NCBI GenBank assembly: GCA_910577675.1
Contig: CAJTOR010000002.1
Location: forward strand, 62,001-126,000
Direction of reading: 5' to 3'
Source: an uncultured Lachnospiraceae bacterium
GTDB lineage: Bacteria; Bacillota; Clostridia; Lachnospirales; Lachnospiraceae
DNA length: 64,000 nucleotides
Position 1 is the stretch's first letter, and each line of letters opens with the position of its first letter. Below are positions 53,578 through 61,576 of this stretch, one piece after another. The notes beneath the pieces are model-generated. The model was not told the DNA's origin. It did not search any database and was given only the letters and a program-made list of their open reading frames with translations. The position numbers were made by a program, and so were the translations under genes.

Positions 53578-54364
53578 ATGTCAGCTTTTTTGAAACTGGA
53601 AAATATTTCTAAATATTACGGGAGTTTTCTTTCGGGGAATTTGTTGCCATTACCGGGGAGAGTGGCAGCGGCAAATCAACCCTTGCAAAGGTGATTGCCG
53701 GAATACTGCCTTATGAGGGCGGGGAGATGAGCCTTTCTGGAAAACCGACTTCCCATTATGGCCAGTCGGACTGGGAACAGTACCGCGCCCACCGCATCAG
53801 TTTTATCTCGCAGAATTATGATATTCTGCCGGGGTGCACGGTGTTTGAAAATGTTATCAGCGCGCTTATATTAAACGGTATGGACCGGGCGCTTGCAAAG
53901 GAGCGGGCGGAGGAAATCCTTTTAAGGGTGGAACTGGCGGATAAGAAAAAGCGCCGGGCAGCAAAGCTTTCCAGCGGTCAGAAGCAGCGCCTTTCAATTG
54001 CCAGGGCGCTCGCAAAGCCGGCTCCTATTTTGATTGCGGATGAGCCGACGTGCAGCAGCGCATCGGCATGATGGCGGTCTACCAGCTTTTGGGGATACCG
54101 AAAAGGAAACTTCTTGGGATTTTTGCCCTGGAAGGTTTTCTGCTTGCCCTTCGCGGCGTGCTGCCAGCCGCTTTTCTTACCTGGTCAGTAGTGGCAGTTT
54201 TAAACCTTCTTACCGATTTGGGGTTTTCCATGATCCTGCCATGGCAGGCAGGTGCGCTTGTCTGTCTTGGGGTCACGGGATATTATCTGCTTGTTTCCCT
54301 GCTCCCGGTTACAAGGCTGCTCTTGCTGCCGCCTGCAAAGCTGGCCGCAAAATATGATATTTAG
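53578..54364 (+). pseudogene. Decayed MacB/LolD-type ABC transporter (ATPase–permease remnant)
   Basis: Starts as a normal ATPase (FLKLENISKYYG, with GGAGG upstream). The region before Walker A is then shortened, and one G appears missing in a G-run near 53635, which moves the Walker A (GEFVAITGESGSGKSTLAK) to another frame. Reading continues in that frame through ISFISQNYDILPG, LSSGQKQRLSIARAL and ILIADEPT. At ~54049 the ATPase breaks off inside Walker B/D-loop and joins the C-terminal piece of an FtsX-type permease (GMMAVYQLLGIPKRKLLGIF, residues up to LAAKYDI). The D-loop, switch His and most of the permease are lost. Two lesions plus a large deletion make it non-functional. Confidence 0.88.
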
Positions 54365-54402
54365 TTTATGATATGGTGATTTCCTGCGGCAAAAAAATTT
54401 AA

Positions 54403-54431
54403 GTGACAGGAGATTGGAAAACTGATATAAT
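54403..54431 (+). promoter_or_regulatory. Promoter of the DHH phosphoesterase gene
   Basis: GTGACA (54403–54408), 17-bp spacer, TATAAT (54426–54431), about 175 nt upstream of the start codon. The leader between them shows no open frame of note. Confidence 0.6.
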
Positions 54432-54604
54432 ATCCGGCGGGAGGAAAATTTCCATAGCGAATTAAGCACAGTAATGAAGTGAAACATGTCGAAATGACAT
54501 TGTCCAGCGCGGCGGGGCTGCACAGATTTGGAAATTTATGGAAATTACCAGATTCCTGTTTTATAATAATGCTGGGCATATAAGAATGGATGGAGGAATA
54601 CCAT

Positions 54605-55570
54605 ATGACTCATCTGGATAAGCTTCTTGCCTGTCTGCACAACAAACATGTAATCGTGCAGACGCACAATTACCCGGATCAGGATGCGCTTGCGAGCGCA
54701 CTGGGATTGAAAGTACTTCTGGAGGCAAGGGGGAAGAAGGTAACAATTGGCTACGAGGGGATTATCGATAAGGATAATACCTTAAAGATGATAGAGTTGT
54801 TTGGAATTGAATGTTATGAGAGCAGCCAGTTGTTTCTGGCACCCGAGGACGAGATTATTATTGTGGATGGACAGAAGGGCAATATCAATATAACAGATCT
54901 GATTGGGGATGAGGTTGCCTGTATCGACCACCACAAAGTGCGTCGGAAAGATGGATATAGATTTTCTGATATCAGGGAGGATGTGGGGGCATGTGCCTCC
55001 ATAATAGCCGGCTATTTTTTTGAGAATGGGATAGAACTTTCTGTTCAGGTAGCTACGGCACTGCTGTACGGGATAAAGATGGACACCCATAATATGACGC
55101 GCAGCGTATCAGAACTTGACCTTGCAATGTTTTCCCGCCTGTACCCGATGGCGGATCAGGGGCATATCAAACTGCTCGATAATTTTTGCCTTAAACTTTC
55201 GGATCTTGAGGCGTACCGAACGGCGATTGATACCCTGCATGTAGTGGAGGGAGTCGGGGTCGCAGCGGTCGGCGCGGGCTGTTCGGAAGCGCTGATTGCG
55301 TCAGTATCGGATTTTTTGCTTACCCTGTCAAGTGTGCAGGTCACACTAGTATATTCCTACCGCGCAGGTGGTGTAAAATTTTCCGTCCGTAGCGAAGTGG
55401 AATGCTATGATGCGAGCGATATGATTGCGGATGCGCTGAAAGGGCTTGGGGACGGCGGCGGCCATGCGGATATGGCGGCGGGATTCATACCAGATGTGCC
55501 GGATGAGAGTATGGCAGTGGATTACGCCGCGGTTGTAGAAGGAAGATTCCTTGAGAGGGTGCACGGTTAG
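54605..55570 (+). CDS. DHH-family phosphoesterase (NrnA-like)
   Basis: 321-residue protein related to nanoRNase/pAp phosphatase NrnA and cyclic-dinucleotide phosphodiesterases. The DHH domain has VIVQTHNYPDQDALASALG, where the usual NPDGDA motif reads YPDQDA, plus IIVDG and CIDHHK. The C-terminal DHHA1 domain has GDGGGHADMAAGF. The ATG at 54605 has GGAGG 8 nt upstream. The altered first motif may indicate a family subtype with a different substrate. No GdpP-type membrane part is present. Confidence 0.85.
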   Translation: MTHLDKLLACLHNKHVIVQTHNYPDQDALASALGLKVLLEARGKKVTIGYEGIIDKDNTLKMIELFGIECYESSQLFLAPEDEIIIVDGQKGNINITDLIGDEVACIDHHKVRRKDGYRFSDIREDVGACASIIAGYFFENGIELSVQVATALLYGIKMDTHNMTRSVSELDLAMFSRLYPMADQGHIKLLDNFCLKLSDLEAYRTAIDTLHVVEGVGVAAVGAGCSEALIASVSDFLLTLSSVQVTLVYSYRAGGVKFSVRSEVECYDASDMIADALKGLGDGGGHADMAAGFIPDVPDESMAVDYAAVVEGRFLERVHG

Positions 55571-55579
55571 GATTTGTCC

Positions 55580-55605
55580 GGCGGAGGGTTTTATAGCCCT
55601 CCGCC
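55580..55605. terminator. Bidirectional terminator shared by convergent genes
   Basis: GGCGGAGGG (55580–55588) pairs perfectly with CCCTCCGCC (55597–55605). The loop contains the stop codon of the minus-strand PilZ gene, so the stem is partly its last codons (DGGGL). Confidence 0.75.
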
Positions 55606-55959
55606 ATCCTGTTCCTGTGACTCGATAAATTCTTCAAAAATATATGAGAGTACCGGGGCAAGCCCGACAAACTCACAGCCGTATCCCTTCATGCCGTGGC
55701 CAAGGTCAATGCAACGGATAATTTTGACCACACTGTAAAGCTTGGAGGAATCATCGGGGGAGAGCTGGATGCACGCGTTAAAATAATAGCCGACCGGCAG
55801 GATGCTCTGGCTGTGGAAACCGATCCCGCCCTTTGAAATATCAACAACGGTGATTGGTGCATCAATATTTTCTACACATATATTATCCTGCCTGAACAGG
55901 GAAGAAATCACTAATTCCAATTTCACATTGAAGCGTTTGTCCCTTCTTTTTTCTATCAT
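55591..55959 (-). CDS. PilZ-domain protein
   Basis: 122-residue single PilZ domain. The c-di-GMP binding signature is visible: basic EKRRDKRF at the N-terminus and DISKGGIGF ~40 residues later. It is a likely cytoplasmic receptor passing c-di-GMP signals to an unknown partner. It has a consensus promoter and GGAGG upstream. No diguanylate cyclase is encoded in this window. Confidence 0.88.
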   Translation of the reverse strand: MIEKRRDKRFNVKLELVISSLFRQDNICVENIDAPITVVDISKGGIGFHSQSILPVGYYFNACIQLSPDDSSKLYSVVKIIRCIDLGHGMKGYGCEFVGLAPVLSYIFEEFIESQEQDGGGL

Positions 55960-55999
55960 AATAAACTGTACCTCCGTATATTAGTAAAATCTAACCCTC

Positions 56000-56028
56000 A
56001 TTATATACGGTTTGCATGAGAATTTCAA
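56000..56028 (-). promoter_or_regulatory. Promoter of the PilZ gene
   Basis: Minus strand TTGAAA (56023–56028), 17-bp spacer, TATAAT (56000–56005), 40 nt before the start. Confidence 0.75.
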
Positions 56029-56140
56029 TAAAAAAACCAAAAAAGATAGTGTTTTTGATAAATTGGCAGGAAAGTGGCAGAAAGTGCCCGGATGGGTGAG
56101 AAATTTTTTGCAGGAAGTCTTTGCAGGTGCCCCGAAATAA

Positions 56141-56169
56141 TTGACAGTTTCTTAACAATCTACTATAAT
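56141..56169 (+). promoter_or_regulatory. Promoter of rex with overlapping Rex-like operator
   Basis: TTGACA (56141–56146), 17-bp spacer and TATAAT (56164–56169) form a consensus promoter. The 18-mer TTGACAGTTTCTTAACAA (56141–56158) matches the Rex site TTGTTAA-N4-TTAACAA perfectly in its right half and at 4 of 7 positions in its left half. It would let Rex block its own promoter. The 334-bp gap also holds the PilZ promoter and a 17-codon open frame at 56184–56237; no other gene. Confidence 0.7.
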
Positions 56170-56293
56170 ATGGGGTAAGCACAATGAAACAGGCAGGCTC
56201 CACTCTTTTGGACAGTGAATTTAATGACCGGCTTTAAATGGCAGTGGCAGAGGATTGGAACGAACAATTTTGGAAGATGAGGAGGGGAGCATT

Positions 56294-56968
56294 TTGAGTG
56301 ATAAGGGGATTTCGGCTGCCGTAATCAAGCGGCTTCCGCGATATTACCGCTATCTGGACGAATTGCTGGAAAAGGATGTCGTGCGCATCTCATCGAAGGA
56401 ATTGAGCCAGAAAATGAATGTCACCGCATCGCAGATAAGGCAGGATTTGAACCATTTCGGCGGTTTTGGGCAGCAGGGATATGGGTACAATGTCGAGTTT
56501 TTGTATGCGGAGATTGGAAAGATCTTGGGACTTGACCAGAAGACGGGGATTATTATTATCGGTGCGGGCAATCTTGGGCAGGCGCTTGCAAACTATACGG
56601 ACTTTGGCCGCAGCGGTTTCTTTGTCCGTGGAATCTTTGATATTGACCCGCAAAAGATCGGGAGGAAGATAAGCGGTATCTGTGTGAGGCCGATGGAGGA
56701 TATCGGGGAATTCCTAAAGGGGCACGAAGTAAAAATTGCAGCCCTGACAATTCCGAGGGAGAATGCGGCGCGTGTGGCAGCGCTGTTAGTTTCCTGCGGG
56801 ATAAGGGCATTCTGGAATTTTGCGCCGACGGATCTGCACCTTCCGCCGGATATCGTGCTTGAGAATGTACATTTATCGGAGAGCCTTATGCGGCTTTCCT
56901 ACAAATTGAAATCGGCATTGGAAAATTCTGTAAGGACGGATGGAGGAGATGAGAAAATTGAGGCGTAA
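56294..56968 (+). CDS. rex: Redox-sensing transcriptional repressor Rex
   Basis: 224-residue NADH-responsive repressor of fermentation and redox genes. An N-terminal winged helix (ISAAVIKRLPRYYRYL, ISSKELSQKMNVTASQIRQD, FGGFGQQGYGYNV) is followed by a Rossmann NAD(H) domain (IIIIGAGNLGQALANY) and a C-terminal swapped helix. The TTG at 56294 is preferred to the TTG at 56255 because GAGGAGGGG sits 6–7 nt upstream and the result matches the usual Rex length. It overlaps the start of the coiled-coil gene. Confidence 0.93.
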   Translation: MSDKGISAAVIKRLPRYYRYLDELLEKDVVRISSKELSQKMNVTASQIRQDLNHFGGFGQQGYGYNVEFLYAEIGKILGLDQKTGIIIIGAGNLGQALANYTDFGRSGFFVRGIFDIDPQKIGRKISGICVRPMEDIGEFLKGHEVKIAALTIPRENAARVAALLVSCGIRAFWNFAPTDLHLPPDIVLENVHLSESLMRLSYKLKSALENSVRTDGGDEKIEA

Positions 56969-57602
56969 CAAGAAATCGGATGGCTTTGAGGAGTTGGAGG
57001 AGGAGATCCTTCATTCCCTGCAAAATAAAAATGTCCCGCTTTTGATATTGGACGAGAAGTGGCTTGAAATCTTTCCGGAGCATCTGCAAAATGACGCGAT
57101 CCGCAAAGGTGTTACAGAATTAAATAATCTTTTAAAACAGCAGGGCCGCCAGCTGGAGGAAATCAAGGGCATCAAGCGCTACAAATCGCAGATGATGCAG
57201 GAGATTGTGGATAATATGGGGGCGGATGAAACTGCGGTCGGACGTTTGAAACAGAAAAAGATGGACAAAAGCCAGAGGAAGATACTGGAGTTAAATGAAC
57301 AGCTTAAACAGACCGAGGACAGTCTTTCTGACCTTCCGTACCAGATACGGCAGGCGAACGCGGAATTGATGCTTGAGAGTACACATGTCTGCTATGGGCG
57401 ATTCCGCGTCAATAAGGAGCGGATGCAGGAACTTGACATGCAGATCAGGGAGCTGAAAGAGGAACTTAAAATGCGGATTCTTGAAAAGCAGGAGAGGGAA
57501 ATGCAGGATGGAAAGATGTATTCCTACCTGCATTCGCTGTTGGGGGCAAAGCTGATGGAGGAACTTGACCGTAAGCTTTCAGGCAGGGACGTAGAAGAAT
57601 GA
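56940..57602 (+). CDS. Coiled-coil protein between rex and acpS
   Basis: 220 residues, mostly long charged helices with heptad patterns (LKQTEDSLSDLPYQIRQANA, then MQELDMQIRELKEELKMRIL). No signal or membrane segment. The start overlaps the last 29 nt of rex and the end overlaps acpS by 4 nt, so translation is coupled. I do not recognise the family. An ATG at 56949 is an alternative start but sits too close to the GGAGG. Confidence 0.7.
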   Translation: MEEMRKLRRNKKSDGFEELEEEILHSLQNKNVPLLILDEKWLEIFPEHLQNDAIRKGVTELNNLLKQQGRQLEEIKGIKRYKSQMMQEIVDNMGADETAVGRLKQKKMDKSQRKILELNEQLKQTEDSLSDLPYQIRQANAELMLESTHVCYGRFRVNKERMQELDMQIRELKEELKMRILEKQEREMQDGKMYSYLHSLLGAKLMEELDRKLSGRDVEE

Positions 57603-58012
57603 TTGTGGGGATTGGGACGGATATTGTAAGTATCGGCAGGGTGCAGCGCGCATATGAAAGGGAGTCGTTCAGGAACCGTGTCTACACGCAGAAAGAACAG
57701 TTGTGGATCGGTGCAAAATCCTTTCGGGCAGCGGATAACTGGGCGGCGAAGGAGGCTGTTGTAAAGGCGCTTGGCACGGGGTTTAACGGTATTGCTCCGG
57801 CGCAGGTCGAGGTATTGCGGGATGATATGGGAAAACCCTATGTCAGACTTTTGGGGCGGGCAAAAGAAAGGGCGGGGGAGCTGGGGATTACAGCCTGCCA
57901 TGTCACCATATCAAATGAGCGGGAATATGCCGTGGCTTTTGTAATTGCAAGCGCGGAAGGAGGGCGGATGGATGAGATATGTTGCGGATGCGGGGCAGAT
58001 GAAGGAGATTGA
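57599..58012 (+). CDS. acpS: Holo-[acyl-carrier-protein] synthase
   Basis: 137-residue 4'-phosphopantetheinyl transferase that activates ACP for fatty-acid synthesis. MIVGIGTDIVSIGRVQ and NWAAKEAVVKALGTGF carry the Mg2+/CoA residues, and CHVTISNEREYAVAFVIA ends the fold. The Cys-rich tail (MDEICCGCGADEGD) is extra and results from a 41-nt overlap with the next gene. Confidence 0.92.
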   Translation: MIVGIGTDIVSIGRVQRAYERESFRNRVYTQKEQLWIGAKSFRAADNWAAKEAVVKALGTGFNGIAPAQVEVLRDDMGKPYVRLLGRAKERAGELGITACHVTISNEREYAVAFVIASAEGGRMDEICCGCGADEGD

Positions 58013-59666
58013 TAAAAGAACCTCGCAGGAATTAGGAATCCCGCCGCTTGTGCTGATGGAAAAAGCAGCGGAGAGAATTGCGGGCTGTGCTGCTTTTATG
58101 CTTGGCGGGGGCAGGATGCCTGATGGGGTGGAAATATATGGAAATCCAGTGATTGAAACCGCGAAAGATACCTTGTCCGTGCATGAGTGCATGGTAAATG
58201 GAGTGCCGGGCGGAAACAACCTGCTTGCCGGAAAGCGGGTGCTTGCCGTATACGGCGCGGGCGGGAATGGCGGGGATGCCATAGCGGCAGCAAGGCTGTT
58301 AAAGCTTAGAGGGGCGTTGGTCCACTTGCTGGCGGCGGATAAAGGGCAGGCTGCATCCCTGACTGCGCAGGAGCTTTTAATTGCGGGGCAATGCGGGCTT
58401 GAGGGATATATTTTCCCGGAATCTGAAAAGACGGGTAACACCTTAGATTTTTCTGCATATGATATAATATTGGACGGTATTTTCGGTATTGGTCTTTCGC
58501 GCGAAGTGGCGGGGGAATACCGGATTTTAATTGAGCGCATCAATGCTTCCGGTGTCCCCGTTCTCTCCATAGATATTCCGTCGGGAATTGATGCGGGGAG
58601 TGGGGAGTGCCTCGGGGTGGCGGTGGCTGCCACCTGCACGGTGACATTCGGGGAGTACAAGGTGGGGCAGCTACTCTATCCGGGGGCGGCATACTGCGGG
58701 AAGATTTTTCTTGCGGATGCTGGTTTTGTGCCGGAATTAAACCGCCGTGTACTTGCGGAAGGAAAATACAGGTATCTGATATACGAGCCTTGGGAAATAT
58801 TAAGATTATTGCCAAAACGTGTGCCGCATTCCAACAAGGGCAGCTACGGCAAAGTATTAATCTATGCGGGTTCAGCGAATGTTTCGGGGGCGGCATACCT
58901 TGCGGCGAGGGCGGCTTACCAGTGCGGAGTCGGGCTGGTGAAGCTTCTCTCGCCGCAAGAGTGCGTGGATGTGGTGCGCCGGATGCTGCCGGAAGCGCTG
59001 TACGGGGTTGTTTCAGGAAGCGAAGATTACGAATTTTTTCTGCGTGAAGTTTCCTGGGCTGATATCGTACTCGCAGGACCCGGTATCGGAACAGGCTTTG
59101 ACGCTTCTAAAAACCTGGAAAAACTGATTAGTGCGGCGGGGGAACAGAAAAAGCCCCTGGTACTTGATGCGGATGCGCTGAACCTTTTGTCGGCGGAGGC
59201 GGATACCGCGTGTGATGCGGATGAGGGGATGCACGGACGCATTGTGTGGCTCGCCAATAAACTTCCGGAATATACTGTCCTTACCCCGCACCCAAAAGAG
59301 CTCTCCCGCCTGATCGGGCTTTCGGTCGGGAATATCACACAACATTTTATTGACACGGCGAAGCAATGTATCTATAATAATAAACTAATTTATGTGCTGA
59401 AGGATGCACGTACGATTGTGGCATGCGGGAATGAAATATATATCAACTGTTCCGGGTGCGACGGTATGGCGACCGGGGGAAGCGGCGATGTGCTTGCAGG
59501 TATTATCGCGGGGCTCGGCGCGGGGGAAGAGATACTCTTAGCTTCGAGGGCGGGGGTTTTCCTGCACGGGCTTTCCGGGGAGAGGGCACAGGCAAGGTAC
59601 GGGGAGCGCTCGATGCTTGCGGGCGATTTGTTGGAAGGAATGCGCGATTGTCTGACCGGGATATAA
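57972..59666 (+). CDS. nnrE-nnrD: Bifunctional NAD(P)HX epimerase / dehydratase
   Basis: 564-residue metabolite-repair enzyme restoring damaged NAD(P)H hydrates. The N-terminal epimerase (VADAGQMKEIDKRT, VYGAGGNGGDAIAAARLL) has ~30 extra residues between its first helix and the nucleotide loop. The C-terminal ADP-dependent dehydratase (NKGSYGKVLIYAGSANVSGA, LAGPGIGTG, LDADALNLL, VLTPHPKELSRL, MATGGSGDVLAGIIAGL) is complete. The ATG at 57972 overlaps acpS. alr follows 81 bp later. Confidence 0.92.
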   Translation: MRYVADAGQMKEIDKRTSQELGIPPLVLMEKAAERIAGCAAFMLGGGRMPDGVEIYGNPVIETAKDTLSVHECMVNGVPGGNNLLAGKRVLAVYGAGGNGGDAIAAARLLKLRGALVHLLAADKGQAASLTAQELLIAGQCGLEGYIFPESEKTGNTLDFSAYDIILDGIFGIGLSREVAGEYRILIERINASGVPVLSIDIPSGIDAGSGECLGVAVAATCTVTFGEYKVGQLLYPGAAYCGKIFLADAGFVPELNRRVLAEGKYRYLIYEPWEILRLLPKRVPHSNKGSYGKVLIYAGSANVSGAAYLAARAAYQCGVGLVKLLSPQECVDVVRRMLPEALYGVVSGSEDYEFFLREVSWADIVLAGPGIGTGFDASKNLEKLISAAGEQKKPLVLDADALNLLSAEADTACDADEGMHGRIVWLANKLPEYTVLTPHPKELSRLIGLSVGNITQHFIDTAKQCIYNNKLIYVLKDARTIVACGNEIYINCSGCDGMATGGSGDVLAGIIAGLGAGEEILLASRAGVFLHGLSGERAQARYGERSMLAGDLLEGMRDCLTGI

Positions 59667-59747
59667 AAAAATAAGGGTTTTGCCGTGCCCGCTTCCGCTC
59701 TTGCGGGGTGTACAAAAAATAAGGGTTTGTGGAAAGAAGATAAGAAC

Positions 59748-60956
59748 ATGGTAGAGATGGAATACAGGGAAACCTATTACAGGAACTATGCAAAAATTGA
59801 TCTGGATGCACTGTGCAGCAATATGATAAACACAAGAAAGCTTGTGAGGCCGCAGACAATGATTATGGCCATTATCAAGGCGGACGGTTACGGGCATGGC
59901 GCGGTTTTTCTTGCACATGCATTTGACCAGTTGGATAAGGGCGGTTCGTGTGTTGTGGGGGCATATGGTGTCGCCATGGTGGAGGAGGGAATCGAACTCA
60001 GACGGGCGGGTATTACAAAGCCCATATTGGTGCTTGGCTATACCCCGCCGGAACTTGTGAAAGAAGCGGTGAAATACAATATCACCCTGACTGTTTTTGA
60101 ATATTTTCTGGCGGAGAAAATAAGCCGGGAAGCGGTGGCGCAGGAACGTGTTGCCGCAGTACATATAAAATTGGATACCGGGATGGGGCGGATTGGCTAT
60201 GCGGGGACAAAGGAGGATATACGCGAGGTTGTCAGGATGTCGGCACTTCCCGGAATAAAGCTTGAGGGGCTGTTTTCCCATATGGCGTGCGCGGACGAGG
60301 CGGACAAAACTTCTGCGTATCGGCAATATGGGCGTTTTATGCAATTTGCGGATCTCCTTTCACAGGAGGGGGTACAGATCCCTGTAAAACATATTGCAAA
60401 CAGTGCGGGTATTATCGATATGCAGGATGTGCAGCTTGATATGGTGCGCAGCGGGATTTCGACCTATGGACTCTACCCTTCCGGAAACGTGAATTTTTCC
60501 GCGCTTAATTTAAAGCCTGCGATGGAGTTAATCAGCCATATCTCTTTTATTAAACAGGTGGGCGAGGGCTATACGGTTGGTTATGGCAGTACTTTTGTCA
60601 CAGAGCATCCGACTGTTATCGCCACCGTGCCGGTCGGCTATGCGGACGGTTATCCGCGCGCGCTCTCAAACAGGGGGCGGGTACTGATTGCCGGGCAGTA
60701 TGCACCGATTCTTGGACGTATCTGCATGGATCAGCTTATGGTGGATGTGACCCATATCCCGCAGGCGAAACAGGGCGATATGGTAACGCTTATCGGGCGC
60801 GACGGGGAAGGTTTTATTCCGGTTGAGGAGGCGGCTGCGCTTGCAGGCTCGTTTAACTATGAATTTGTCTGCGGTATTTCAAAGCGCGTGCCGCGCATTT
60901 ATTTCCGCGATGGGAAACCGGTTGGAATACGGACGGAATTTGCATGGGAACAGTGA
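59748..60956 (+). CDS. alr: Alanine racemase
   Basis: 402-residue PLP enzyme supplying D-alanine for the cell wall. PLP-binding Lys44 is in IIKADGYGHG, and the second catalytic Tyr is in VGYGSTF. KLDTGMGRIGY, HIANSAGI and LGRICMDQLMVD are typical. The ATG at 59748 is preferred to 59685. As in Bacillus, it precedes the mazF-type gene. Confidence 0.94.
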   Translation: MVEMEYRETYYRNYAKIDLDALCSNMINTRKLVRPQTMIMAIIKADGYGHGAVFLAHAFDQLDKGGSCVVGAYGVAMVEEGIELRRAGITKPILVLGYTPPELVKEAVKYNITLTVFEYFLAEKISREAVAQERVAAVHIKLDTGMGRIGYAGTKEDIREVVRMSALPGIKLEGLFSHMACADEADKTSAYRQYGRFMQFADLLSQEGVQIPVKHIANSAGIIDMQDVQLDMVRSGISTYGLYPSGNVNFSALNLKPAMELISHISFIKQVGEGYTVGYGSTFVTEHPTVIATVPVGYADGYPRALSNRGRVLIAGQYAPILGRICMDQLMVDVTHIPQAKQGDMVTLIGRDGEGFIPVEEAAALAGSFNYEFVCGISKRVPRIYFRDGKPVGIRTEFAWEQ

Positions 60957-61057
60957 CCTGCTCCCGCCTCCTGCCAAAGTCAGATTTTTCTGACAGTATC
61001 AACAGGCTATCCCTTTAGATAAGCCGGGTAAGTGGATGTAGTAAGGAGGCGGGCAGG
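60957..61057. repeat. Long-range inverted repeat between alr and mazF
   Basis: CCTGCTCCCGCCTCC (60957–60971) is complementary to GGAGGCGGGCAGG (61045–61057), with a 2-nt bulge. Inside is a small GTCAG/CTGAC hairpin followed by T-poor DNA. It could act as an alr terminator or an mRNA fold. The remaining gap to mazF holds only a 13-codon open frame (61128–61169). Confidence 0.45.
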
Positions 61058-61175
61058 AATAACCGCAAAGGAAACAATAACGCAAAATTTACACTCTGTT
61101 GTATAAGGGAACAAAATTCAGGAAATAATGGTAATAAATGTAATCCGGAATTTAGTAAATGGAGAGTGAATTATT

Positions 61176-61523
61176 GTGATAATTAAACGTGGCGACATAT
61201 TTTATGCAGATCTTAGACCGGTGGTCGGGTCGGAACAAGGAGGGGTCAGACCGGTGTTAATCGTCCAGAACGATACCGGTAACAAACACAGTCCAACAGT
61301 GATCTGTGCGGCGATTACATCAAAGATGAACAAGGCGAAACTGCCCACCCATGTGGAAATTGCGGCGGACAAATATGGGGTTGTCAAGGATTCCGTCATT
61401 TTGCTTGAGCAGGTGAGGACAATCGATAAATCGAGGTTAAAAGAAAAGGTGTGCCACCTGGATCAGGAGATTTTAAAGCGGATTGATCATGCACTTTGCG
61501 TTAGCTTTGCGCTTGATACATAG
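61176..61523 (+). CDS. mazF: MazF/NdoA-type endoribonuclease toxin, no antitoxin adjacent
   Basis: 115-residue PemK/MazF-fold mRNA interferase. KRGDIFYADLRPVVGSEQGG, RPVLIVQND and HSPTVICAAITSK match the family; DSVILLEQVRTIDKSRL is conserved in Bacillus NdoA. The start is GTG with GGAGAG 10 nt upstream. The usual antitoxin (ndoAI/mazE) between alr and the toxin is absent. Confidence 0.9.
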   Translation: MIIKRGDIFYADLRPVVGSEQGGVRPVLIVQNDTGNKHSPTVICAAITSKMNKAKLPTHVEIAADKYGVVKDSVILLEQVRTIDKSRLKEKVCHLDQEILKRIDHALCVSFALDT

Positions 61524-61576
61524 TCCGGGAAAAAGCCGCGGGAGGCGGTATATAAGCGGAAGGAGAAATAAAATTT

